Part shown: one piece after another, positions 1 through 5,756 of the stretch | Position numbering within the stretch: position 1 is the stretch's first letter | How the letters are laid out: each line of letters opens with the position of its first letter | Source of the DNA: Paracoccaceae bacterium | Lineage (GTDB): Bacteria; Pseudomonadota; Alphaproteobacteria; Rhodobacterales; Rhodobacteraceae | Direction: 5' to 3' | DNA length: 6,321 nt | Assembly (NCBI GenBank): GCA_026984895.1 | Contig: JALSRF010000497.1 | Location: forward strand, 1 to 6,321 | The notes under the pieces: generated by a model | What the model was told of the DNA's origin: nothing | The model's database searches: none | The model's input: the letters and a program-made list of their open reading frames with translations, nothing else | Position numbers and translations under genes: made by a program

Positions 1-47
1 GGAATTGGGCACTGTAAACCCGCCGACACTACCCGTTTGACGCGTGC

Positions 48-51
48 GAGG
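48..51 (+). promoter_or_regulatory. Shine-Dalgarno site of the 51-aa small ORF
   Basis: GAGG lies 7 bases before the ATG at position 59. This is normal spacing for a bacterial ribosome binding site and is the main reason for choosing that start. No convincing promoter is visible in the 47 bases to its left, so transcription probably begins outside the window. Confidence 0.5.
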
Positions 52-58
52 TTACGAC

Positions 59-214
59 ATGCATTTCAATCCTCTCAGTGCGGATCAGGTGATCCTTGCG
101 GCAATGGCCTGTATCGGTCTTCGCGAAATGATGATCATGCTGTTGCCCGACAGCATCGCCGGCCCCGGCGGCTGGCTGGTGAACACCGGGCGCGAAGAAG
201 AAGAAGACTCCTGA
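59..214 (+). CDS. small hypothetical protein, 51 aa, hydrophobic core and acidic tail
   Basis: I do not recognise this protein. It starts with ATG at 59, has a GAGG ribosome binding site 7 bases upstream, and ends with TGA at 212-214. Residues 11-30 are mostly hydrophobic (VILAAMACIG, then LREMMIMLLP), broken by Arg22-Glu23, so this could be a short membrane-associated or amphipathic helix. A Gly/Pro-rich turn follows (residues 35-38), and the C-terminus is strongly acidic (EEEED, encoded by four GAA codons in a row). No Cys pair or known motif is visible; the single Cys is residue 18. The first half uses more A/T at third codon positions than the large neighbouring genes, which is either ordinary for small genes or a sign of weak selection. 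It converges on the formate dehydrogenase operon with no spacer. The good ribosome site and clean separation from the neighbour favour a real gene, but its shortness leaves doubt. Confidence 0.5.
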   Translation: MHFNPLSADQVILAAMACIGLREMMIMLLPDSIAGPGGWLVNTGREEEEDS

Positions 215-2998
215 TCAGGCGGGCCGCACCCGCGCCGCCGCGAACTTGACCTCGGGGATCTTTCCCACCGGATCCAGGTGCGGGTTGGTCAGAACGTTGG
301 CCGGCGCTTCGCCGAAGCAGAACGCAATGAACAGCATGCCGCGGGTCACGTCGCGGTCCTCCCGCAGGGTCAGCGAAATCGCCCCGCGCCGCGTTTCCAC
401 GACCACCTTCTGGCCGCGCTCGAACCCCATTTCGGCAATGTCGCGCGGGTGCATGGACACCACCGGCTCGGGTTCCTGCGCATCCAGCGCGCCAGAGCGC
501 CGGGTCATCGCCCCGGTGTGCCAGTGCTCCAGCAGGCGCCCGGTGGTCAGCACCAGCGGGAACGCTTCGTCGGGCATCTCGTCGGGCGGCAGCAGATCGG
601 CGGGCACCAGTTTCGCCTTGCCGCTGGCGGTGGGGAAGCCCTCGGCGAACAGCACCTCCCGCCCGGGCGCGTCCGGCGCGCTGGCGGGGTATGTCACGCA
701 GCCTTCGCGCTCCAGCCGCTGCCAGGTGATGTTGTCCAGCGACGGCATCATCGCCGCCATTTCGCCATAGACATCGGCCACGTCGTCGTAGGACCAGTCC
801 AGCCCCAGCCGCCGGGCCAGTTCCACGATCAGCCGCCAGTCCTGACGCGCATCGCCCGGCGGCGCCAGAGCCGGCCGGCCAAGCTGCACCTGACGGTTCG
901 AATTGGTGTAGCTGCCCGGTTTTTCGGCGTGCGCGCTTGCCGGCAGGATCACATCGGCCTGCCAGGCGGTTTCGGTCAGGAAGATGTCCTGCACCACCAG
1001 ATGCTCCAGCTTGGCCAGCGCGGCGCGCGCATGGGTCTGGTCCGGGTCGGACATGGCCGGGTTTTCGCCCATGACATACATGCCGCGAATGTCGCCCGAA
1101 TGGATGGCGTGGACGATCTCGACCACGGTCAGCCCGCTGTTCGGGTCCAGCGCGCGGCCCCAGGCATCCTCGTAGCGCGCCCGCACATCGGCATCCTCGA
1201 CCGGCGCGTAGTCCGGATAGACCATCGGGATCAGCCCGGCGTCCGACGCCCCCTGCACGTTGTTCTGGCCGCGCAGCGGGTGCAGCCCGGTTCCCGGCCG
1301 GCCCACCTGGCCGGTGATCAGCGCCAGCGCGATCAGGCAACGCGCGTTGTCGGTGCCGTGCACATGCTGCGAAACCCCCATGCCCCAGAAGATGATCGAG
1401 GCCCGCGCGCCGGCAAAGACGCGCGCCACCTCGCGCACGGTTTCGGGGGCAACCCCGGTCAGTTCGGCCATTGCCTCGGGGGTGAAATCGCGCACCCGTT
1501 CGCGCAGCGCCTCGAACCCGTCCAGATGCCGGCGCACGTAGTCCGCATCATGCAGCCCCTCGGCGATGATCACGTTCAGCATCGCGTTGAGCAGCGCCAC
1601 ATCGCGCCCGGGCGCGAACACCACCGGGTGGGTCGCATGGCGCATCAGGCCCTGGCGGCGCGGGTCCATCACGATCAGCCTTGCCCCGCGCCGTGCCGCC
1701 TGCTTGAAATAGGTGGCCGCGACCGGGTGGTTCTGTTCCGGGCGCGCCCCGATCACCAGGATGCAGTCGGCATCGTCGGCGGCCGTAAAAGGCGCCGAGA
1801 CCGCCCCCGAGCCCACGCCCTCCATCAAGGCCGCCACCGAGGAGGCATGGCACAGCCGGGTGCAGTGATCGACATTGTTGGTGCCAAAGCCCTGGCGGAT
1901 CAGCTTCTGGAACAGGTATGCCTCTTCGTTCGACCCCTTGGCCGAGCCGAAACCGGCCAGCGCCTGCCCGCCCGCACGCGCAAGAATGGCCTTGAAGCCC
2001 CCCGCCGCGCGCGTCAGCGCCTCCTCCCAGGAGGCTTCGCGAAACACCTCGTGGCGGCGATCGAACGACAGGCGCATGTCGGCGCGCTTGGGGGCGTCGT
2101 CGCGCCGGATCAGCGGCACCGTCAGCCGCTCGGGGCTCATCGCATAATCGAAGCCGAACCGCCCCTTGACGCACAGCTTGCCGCGGTTGGCCGGGCCGCG
2201 CCGGCCATCGACCTTGAGAATGCGGTTTTCCTTCACATGGATTTCCGTCTGACAGCCCACTCCGCAAAACGGGCAGACGGAGTTGACGACCCGCTCTGCC
2301 CGATCGGGGCCGCGCCGGGTTGCGGTCGCATCCAGCAGGGTCCTTTCCATCAGCGCGCCGGTCGGGCAGGCCTGCACGCATTCGCCGCAGGCCACGCAGG
2401 ACGACAACCCCATCGGATCGTCCAGGTCGAAGACCGGCAGCACGTTCATGCCGCGCCCGGCCATGGCGATCACGTCGTTCACCTGAACCTCGCGGCAGGC
2501 GCGAACGCACAGGTTGCAGGCGATGCAGGCATCCAGGTTGACCGCAATCGACGGGTGCGAGGCGTCATGCAGGGGGCTTTCGCGCGGAATCGCCTTCTGC
2601 GCGCCGGGGCGGGTGGGGGCAAGGCGGATCTTGCCCAGCCCGGCGGCCTCGGCCTGGCTCCAGAAGGGCGCGTCCGGCTCGGGGCCTTGTGCGCGCGCGG
2701 GCATCTCGGCGGCCAGCAGTTCGAACACCATGCGGCGGCTTCTTTCAACCCGCGCGCCGCCGGTTCTCACCACCATGCCGGCGGCCGGCTTGCGGATGCA
2801 GGAGGCCGCCAGCACGCGTTCGCCCTCGATCTCCACCATGCAGGCGCGGCAGTTGCCGTCGGGGCGGTATTCGGGGTCGTCGCGGTGGCACAGATGGGGG
2901 ATCGCGGTGCCTTCGCGCCGGGCGACCTGCCAGATGGTTTCGTCCGGCGCGGCCTCGACCGTCCTGCCGTCCAGGGTGAAACTGATCCGCGCGCTCAT
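215..2998 (-). CDS. fdsA: NAD-dependent formate dehydrogenase, catalytic alpha subunit (Mo/W-bis-PGD)
   Basis: This is the catalytic subunit of a cytoplasmic formate dehydrogenase (formate to CO2), 927 aa, also named fdhF or fdh1A in other schemes. The N-terminal [2Fe-2S] ferredoxin domain (about residues 1-80) has Cys37, Cys50, Cys53 and Cys67. A two-cluster [4Fe-4S] domain has CxxCxxCxxxC twice (Cys158/161/164/168 and Cys201/204/207/211). The molybdopterin oxidoreductase domain opens with Cys242/245/249/276 for the cluster next to the metal. In the active site, RLCHAS gives Cys383 as metal ligand with His384, and HPLRGQNNVQGA gives Arg576; these match the Sec-His and Arg of E. coli FdhH, with Cys replacing Sec. 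The C-terminal pterin-binding domain begins near GRLLEHWHTG (820-829). No twin-arginine signal is present. The start at 2998 is supported by GGAGGA 6 bases upstream and by the ATGA overlap with the preceding gene; the frame stays open to 3172 but only inside that gene. Between residues 68 and 157 there is no Cys, so the His-Cys3 cluster of NuoG-like proteins is absent. Mo versus W cannot be told from sequence. Confidence 0.96.
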   Translation of the reverse strand: MSARISFTLDGRTVEAAPDETIWQVARREGTAIPHLCHRDDPEYRPDGNCRACMVEIEGERVLAASCIRKPAAGMVVRTGGARVERSRRMVFELLAAEMPARAQGPEPDAPFWSQAEAAGLGKIRLAPTRPGAQKAIPRESPLHDASHPSIAVNLDACIACNLCVRACREVQVNDVIAMAGRGMNVLPVFDLDDPMGLSSCVACGECVQACPTGALMERTLLDATATRRGPDRAERVVNSVCPFCGVGCQTEIHVKENRILKVDGRRGPANRGKLCVKGRFGFDYAMSPERLTVPLIRRDDAPKRADMRLSFDRRHEVFREASWEEALTRAAGGFKAILARAGGQALAGFGSAKGSNEEAYLFQKLIRQGFGTNNVDHCTRLCHASSVAALMEGVGSGAVSAPFTAADDADCILVIGARPEQNHPVAATYFKQAARRGARLIVMDPRRQGLMRHATHPVVFAPGRDVALLNAMLNVIIAEGLHDADYVRRHLDGFEALRERVRDFTPEAMAELTGVAPETVREVARVFAGARASIIFWGMGVSQHVHGTDNARCLIALALITGQVGRPGTGLHPLRGQNNVQGASDAGLIPMVYPDYAPVEDADVRARYEDAWGRALDPNSGLTVVEIVHAIHSGDIRGMYVMGENPAMSDPDQTHARAALAKLEHLVVQDIFLTETAWQADVILPASAHAEKPGSYTNSNRQVQLGRPALAPPGDARQDWRLIVELARRLGLDWSYDDVADVYGEMAAMMPSLDNITWQRLEREGCVTYPASAPDAPGREVLFAEGFPTASGKAKLVPADLLPPDEMPDEAFPLVLTTGRLLEHWHTGAMTRRSGALDAQEPEPVVSMHPRDIAEMGFERGQKVVVETRRGAISLTLREDRDVTRGMLFIAFCFGEAPANVLTNPHLDPVGKIPEVKFAAARVRPA

Positions 2999-4656
2999 GC
3001 CAGTTCCTCCGGGAAATAGCGTATCAGATGGCGCACGCAATTGCCCGCCGCCTGCCCCAGCCCGCAGATCGAGGCATCGGCCATCACCTGCACCAGTTCC
3101 TCCATCAGCGGCGGATCGGGGGCCTCCAGAAGCGCCACCAGGCGCGCGGTGCCGGCGCGGCAGGGCGTGCACTGGCCGCAGCTTTCATGGGCAAAGAAGC
3201 GCATCGTGTTCAGCGCCGCCGCGCGCACCGAATCCGCCTGCCCCAGCACCACCACCGCATGGCTGCCGATGAAGCCGCCGTGAGGCTCGAAGCTGCCGAA
3301 ATCCAGCGGCAGGCCGGCCATCGATGCCGGGAAGATCCCGCCCGAGGCGCCGCCGGGCAGGAATGCCCTCAACTCGTGCCCCTCGGCCATGCCGCCGCAG
3401 AAATCCTCGATCAGCTGGTGCAGGGTGATGCCCGCCGGCGCGATCTTGACCCCCGGGTTGCGCACCCGCCCCGACACCGAGTACGAGCGCATCCCCGGCC
3501 GCCCCTCCAGCCCCTGGTCGGCGAACCATTTCGCACCGTGGCGCAGGATGTCGGGCACCCAGGACAGCGTTTCGACATTGTGGTTGAGCGTCGGGCGGCC
3601 GAAAAGGCCGGCTTCGGCGATATAGGGCGGGCGGTGACGCGGCAGGCCGCGCCTGCCCTCGATGCTCTCGATCATCGCGCTTTCCTCGCCGCAGATATAG
3701 GCGCCGGCGCCGCGGCGAAGCTCGATCGGGGTCGCCAGCAGGCCGGCGGCCTCCAGCGCCGCGATCTCGTGCAGCAGGATCTCGCGCACGGCCGGGTATT
3801 CGTCGCGCAGGTAGATGTAGATGCGTTCGCAGCCCACCACATGGGCGGCAATCAGCGCGCCTTCGAGCATCCGGTGCGGCGAGCCTTCCAGCCAGAAACG
3901 GTCCTTGAAGGTGCCCGGCTCGCCCTCGTCGGCATTGACCGTCATCAGGCGCGGGCCGTCGAAGCCGCGCACGACCGACCATTTGCGCCCGGCCGGAAAG
4001 CCGGCCCCGCCAAGCCCGCGCAGCGCGGCGTCCGACAGGGTGGCGATCGCCTGTTCGGCCGGGATTTCGCCGGAGCGGACCTGCGCCAGCACCCGATAGC
4101 CCTGGACCGAGCGATAGGCCTCCAGCGTTTCGTAATCCGGCAGCGCCGGTTCATGCGCCTCAAGCGTTGCCTCGACGATACGCTCGATGCTGGCCGGGCT
4201 CACCGCGCGCCGGCCGACCTGCGCCGCGGGCGCGGTATCGCAACGCCCGATACACGGCACCGGCTGGATGCGCACGCGCCGCGCCTCGGTGGTGGCGCGC
4301 AGGCGTTCGATCAGGGCCCCGGCGCCGGCCATTTCGCACGACAGCCCGTTGCAGACGCGAATCGTCAGCGGCGCGGGCGCGTCCTCGTCCTCTTTCACGA
4401 TGTCGAAATGGTGGTAGAAGCTGGCCACCTCGAAAACCTCGGCCTGGCTCAGGCGAAACAGCTCGGCCAGCGCCGCAAGATGCGCGGCCCGCAGCGCACC
4501 GGTGGCATCCTGGAGCGCATGCAGCGCCTCGATCAGCAGGTCGCGCCGCCGCTCCATGTCGCCCAGAACCGCAGCCACCTGGGCCAGCGCCTCGTCATGC
4601 ACCTGGCGGCCCTTGGGCCGGGTCACGTCGCGGTTTCTCCCCTCCGGGCGATTCAT
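2995..4656 (-). CDS. fdsB: formate dehydrogenase beta subunit, NuoE-NuoF (FdsG-FdsB) fusion
   Basis: This 553-aa diaphorase subunit takes electrons from the alpha subunit and reduces NAD+. Residues about 20-170 are NuoE/FdsG-like: a helical segment, then a thioredoxin-like [2Fe-2S] domain with Cys102, Cys107, Cys135 and Cys139 (CNGLSC and CIGRC). Residues about 175-553 are NuoF/FdsB-like. GLGGAGFPAGRKW (214-226) and DEGEPGTFKDR (243-253) form the FMN and NADH region, GAGAYICGEESA (316-327) is the conserved Rossmann-like segment, and ESCGQCTPC gives Cys493/496/499, with Cys531 as the likely fourth ligand of a [4Fe-4S] cluster. The two modules are separate subunits in FdsGBA enzymes but are fused in the Methylobacterium FDH1 beta subunit, which this resembles in length and domain order. 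The ATG at 4656 is preceded by GGAAAGG at 6 bases. The TGA overlaps the alpha-subunit ATG by 4 bases, indicating translational coupling. It is the first gene of the operon, behind the promoter at 4687-4714. Confidence 0.95.
   Translation of the reverse strand: MNRPEGRNRDVTRPKGRQVHDEALAQVAAVLGDMERRRDLLIEALHALQDATGALRAAHLAALAELFRLSQAEVFEVASFYHHFDIVKEDEDAPAPLTIRVCNGLSCEMAGAGALIERLRATTEARRVRIQPVPCIGRCDTAPAAQVGRRAVSPASIERIVEATLEAHEPALPDYETLEAYRSVQGYRVLAQVRSGEIPAEQAIATLSDAALRGLGGAGFPAGRKWSVVRGFDGPRLMTVNADEGEPGTFKDRFWLEGSPHRMLEGALIAAHVVGCERIYIYLRDEYPAVREILLHEIAALEAAGLLATPIELRRGAGAYICGEESAMIESIEGRRGLPRHRPPYIAEAGLFGRPTLNHNVETLSWVPDILRHGAKWFADQGLEGRPGMRSYSVSGRVRNPGVKIAPAGITLHQLIEDFCGGMAEGHELRAFLPGGASGGIFPASMAGLPLDFGSFEPHGGFIGSHAVVVLGQADSVRAAALNTMRFFAHESCGQCTPCRAGTARLVALLEAPDPPLMEELVQVMADASICGLGQAAGNCVRHLIRYFPEELA
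3005..3010 (-). promoter_or_regulatory. ribosome binding site of the alpha-subunit gene inside the beta-subunit gene
   Basis: The minus strand reads GGAGGA 6 bases before the ATG at 2998, within the last codons of the upstream gene. It fixes the alpha-subunit start. With the ATGA overlap it points to coupled translation, suited to making two subunits in fixed ratio. Confidence 0.75.
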
Positions 4657-4662
4657 GCTGTA

Positions 4663-4669
4663 CCTTTCC
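4663..4669 (-). promoter_or_regulatory. ribosome binding site of the beta-subunit gene
   Basis: The minus strand reads GGAAAGG 6 bases before the ATG at 4656. This supports that ATG over the next in-frame Met (residue 34), which would remove part of the NuoE-like helical region. Confidence 0.6.
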
Positions 4670-4677
4670 GGCTTTTC
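4666..4677. repeat. 12-base repeat, copy 1, in the beta-subunit leader (inverted relative to 4825-4836)
   Basis: The minus strand reads GAAAAGCCGGAA, ending 9 bases before the ATG at 4656 and overlapping the ribosome binding site. The identical 12-mer occurs on the plus strand just before the divergent gene. It may be a shared operator half-site, a shared leader element or coincidence. Confidence 0.5.
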
Positions 4678-4686
4678 CCACCGGCC

Positions 4687-4714
4687 AGTCTAGGCCGTTT
4701 CGCGCAAGCGTCAA
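4687..4714 (-). promoter_or_regulatory. sigma70-type promoter of the formate dehydrogenase operon
   Basis: On the minus strand, TTGACG (4714-4709) and TAGACT (4692-4687) are separated by 16 bases. The -35 box matches the consensus at 5 of 6 positions and the -10 at 4 of 6. Transcription would start near 4680, leaving a leader of roughly 25 bases that carries the ribosome binding site. It is the best promoter match I found in the divergent region. No regulator gene is visible beside it. Confidence 0.55.
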
Positions 4715-4788
4715 ACGACAACAGCGACACCGCCCGCCCCGTCTCCGACCGGACAGGCCGACACGCCACGCCGGTTCGAAACGCTCAG

Positions 4789-4810
4789 GCTTGCCCCGGA
4801 AAAGGCAAGC
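4789..4810. repeat. perfect inverted repeat in the divergent promoter region, possible operator
   Basis: GCTTGCC and GGCAAGC form a perfect 7-base dyad around an 8-base centre (CCGGAAAA). No T-run follows on either strand, so it does not look like an intrinsic terminator. It overlaps the -35 and spacer of a weak candidate promoter for the hydrolase gene, a position typical of repressor binding. The role is inferred from position only. Confidence 0.4.
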
Positions 4811-4818
4811 GCGATAAG
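4791..4818 (+). promoter_or_regulatory. weak candidate promoter of the hydrolase gene
   Basis: TTGCCC (4791-4796) and GATAAG (4813-4818) are 16 bases apart, each matching the sigma70 consensus at 4 of 6 positions. Transcription would start near 4825, about 16 bases before the ATG. The match is poor and could be chance. It is listed because nothing better faces this gene. Confidence 0.22.
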
Positions 4819-4824
4819 CTCCCC

Positions 4825-4836
4825 GAAAAGCCGGAA
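4825..4836. repeat. 12-base repeat, copy 2, upstream of the hydrolase start
   Basis: The plus strand reads GAAAAGCCGGAA, ending 4 bases before the ATG at 4841. It is identical to the sequence before the opposite gene. Its CCGGAA end is also the only, weak, Shine-Dalgarno-like sequence for this start. Confidence 0.5.
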
Positions 4837-4840
4837 CCAC

Positions 4841-5659
4841 ATGCCACATCCAGCCCGCGAAACCCCGACCCCGACCCTGTCCGTGATGACCTGGAACCTG
4901 TGGTGGCGTTTCGGCCCCTGGCGCGAACGCGCCGCCGCCATCGCCGCCACCCTGGCCCGCGAGGCCCCCGACATCATCTGCCTGCAGGAGGTCTGGGACG
5001 ACGGCAGGCGCAACTTCGCAGCCGAACTGGCAGACGGGCTGGGCTACGCGCACGCCTACGCCCCGGGCGCGCGCCCCAACGGCATCCACATGGGCAACGC
5101 CATCCTGTCGCGCTGGCCGATCAAGACCCGGGAAGCCATCGCGCTGCACGACGAACCGGGCGCCGAGGAAATGCGCGTCGCCCTGCGCGCGGACGTCGCC
5201 GGGCCGACCGGGACAATCCCGGTCTTCTGCACCCACCTGAACTACCTGCCCTACCACAGCGCGATCCGCCAGAAACAGGTGGCCGACCTGCTGGCCTTCA
5301 TCAAGCGCAGCCCGCGCGGCGCCCTGCCGGCGATCCTGGCCGGCGACTTCAATGCCGATCCGATGTCGGACGAGATTCGCATGATCACCGGGCGGGCCGC
5401 CGCCCCGGTCAGCGGGATTGCCCTGTTCGACAGCTGGGACCATTGCCACCCGGGCGCACCGGGCCTGACCTGGAGCCGCGAAAACCCGTTCGCCGCCGAA
5501 AACCCGGAGCCGCAAGGACGCATCGACTATATTTTCGTGGCCCGGCCCCGCGCCGGGAATGCCGGCACCATCATGAACAGCCGGATCGCCGGCAATGCCG
5601 CGCTGAAGGGCATCTGGCCGAGCGACCATTTCGCGCTGGTGAGCGACCTGGCGCTGTAG
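4841..5659 (+). CDS. endonuclease/exonuclease/phosphatase family metal-dependent hydrolase
   Basis: This complete 272-aa member of the EEP (DNase I-like) fold probably hydrolyses a phosphodiester or phosphomonoester with Mg2+ or Mn2+. The family motifs appear in order: TWNLWW (Asn19), LQEVW (Glu50), a conserved stretch GNAILSRWP (85-93), THLNY (His132), AGDFNADP (Asp169, Asn171), GRIDYIFV (Asp229, Tyr230) and SDHFAL (Asp262, His263). These supply the metal ligands and catalytic His-Asp set, so it looks active. There is no signal peptide or membrane segment, so it is probably cytoplasmic. The substrate cannot be deduced: the family includes DNases, AP endonucleases, sphingomyelinases and inositol phosphatases, and the lack of DNA-repair-specific features makes a small-molecule or lipid-type phosphoesterase plausible. 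The ATG at 4841 has only a weak ribosome site; Met16 is an alternative but would start inside the first beta strand. It is divergent from the formate dehydrogenase operon across 184 bases. Confidence 0.92.
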   Translation: MPHPARETPTPTLSVMTWNLWWRFGPWRERAAAIAATLAREAPDIICLQEVWDDGRRNFAAELADGLGYAHAYAPGARPNGIHMGNAILSRWPIKTREAIALHDEPGAEEMRVALRADVAGPTGTIPVFCTHLNYLPYHSAIRQKQVADLLAFIKRSPRGALPAILAGDFNADPMSDEIRMITGRAAAPVSGIALFDSWDHCHPGAPGLTWSRENPFAAENPEPQGRIDYIFVARPRAGNAGTIMNSRIAGNAALKGIWPSDHFALVSDLAL

Positions 5660-5664
5660 CAGAC

Positions 5665-5688
5665 GCCCGGGCCCGCCCTGCCCCGGGC
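5665..5688 (+). terminator. GC-rich inverted repeat after the hydrolase gene, possible terminator
   Basis: GCCCGGG (5665-5671) and CCCGGGC (5682-5688) form a perfect 7-base stem around a 10-base loop, 5 bases after the stop codon. The following sequence has no continuous T-run, only a T-rich patch at 5702-5711. Termination is therefore plausible but unproven. Confidence 0.35.
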
Positions 5689-5737
5689 ATGATCCTTGCG
5701 CATTTCTTCTGTCCGAAAATATCCGCCCGCGGCAGCG

Positions 5738-5755
5738 GCCGCCCGCCAGGGCGGC
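5738..5755 (-). terminator. inverted repeat after the ABC ATPase gene, possible terminator
   Basis: GCCGCCC and GGGCGGC form a perfect 7-base stem with a 4-base loop, one base beyond the minus-strand stop codon. Further along the minus strand comes GGATATTTT (5725-5717), about a dozen bases after the stem. That is too far for a textbook intrinsic terminator, but other GC-rich pairings could bring a stem closer. Confidence 0.38.
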
Positions 5756-5756
5756 T

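Noticed and set aside
2..40. Possible C-terminal end of an upstream plus-strand gene, stop TGA at 38-40
   Set aside because: Only 12 codons are visible and another frame also stops at 15-17. Nothing distinguishes a real gene end from chance.
37..249. 70-codon frame starting with TTG, overlapping the 51-aa ORF
   Set aside because: It overlaps both the small ORF and the end of the alpha gene, has an Arg-rich shadow-like composition, and has no ribosome binding site.
278..3019. 913-codon open frame on the plus strand opposite the alpha-subunit gene
   Set aside because: It is antisense to a gene with unmistakable motifs and has no family resemblance (His-, Arg- and Pro-rich). Long stop-free shadows are expected where third positions are almost always G or C.
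2999..3172. 58-residue N-terminal extension of the alpha subunit to an upstream start
   Set aside because: The extension lies entirely within the beta-subunit coding sequence and is of low complexity. The ATG at 2998 has a strong GGAGGA and the usual ATGA overlap, and the [2Fe-2S] domain begins normally there.
4767..4787. tRNA-like T-loop sequence GGTTCGAAAC
   Set aside because: The flanking bases do not form a T-stem (only the outer and inner pairs match), and no acceptor or anticodon arm is found.
4595..5629. 344-codon minus-strand frame opposite the hydrolase gene
   Set aside because: It overlaps the operon promoter and start and is antisense to a gene with all EEP motifs; it has no recognisable domain.
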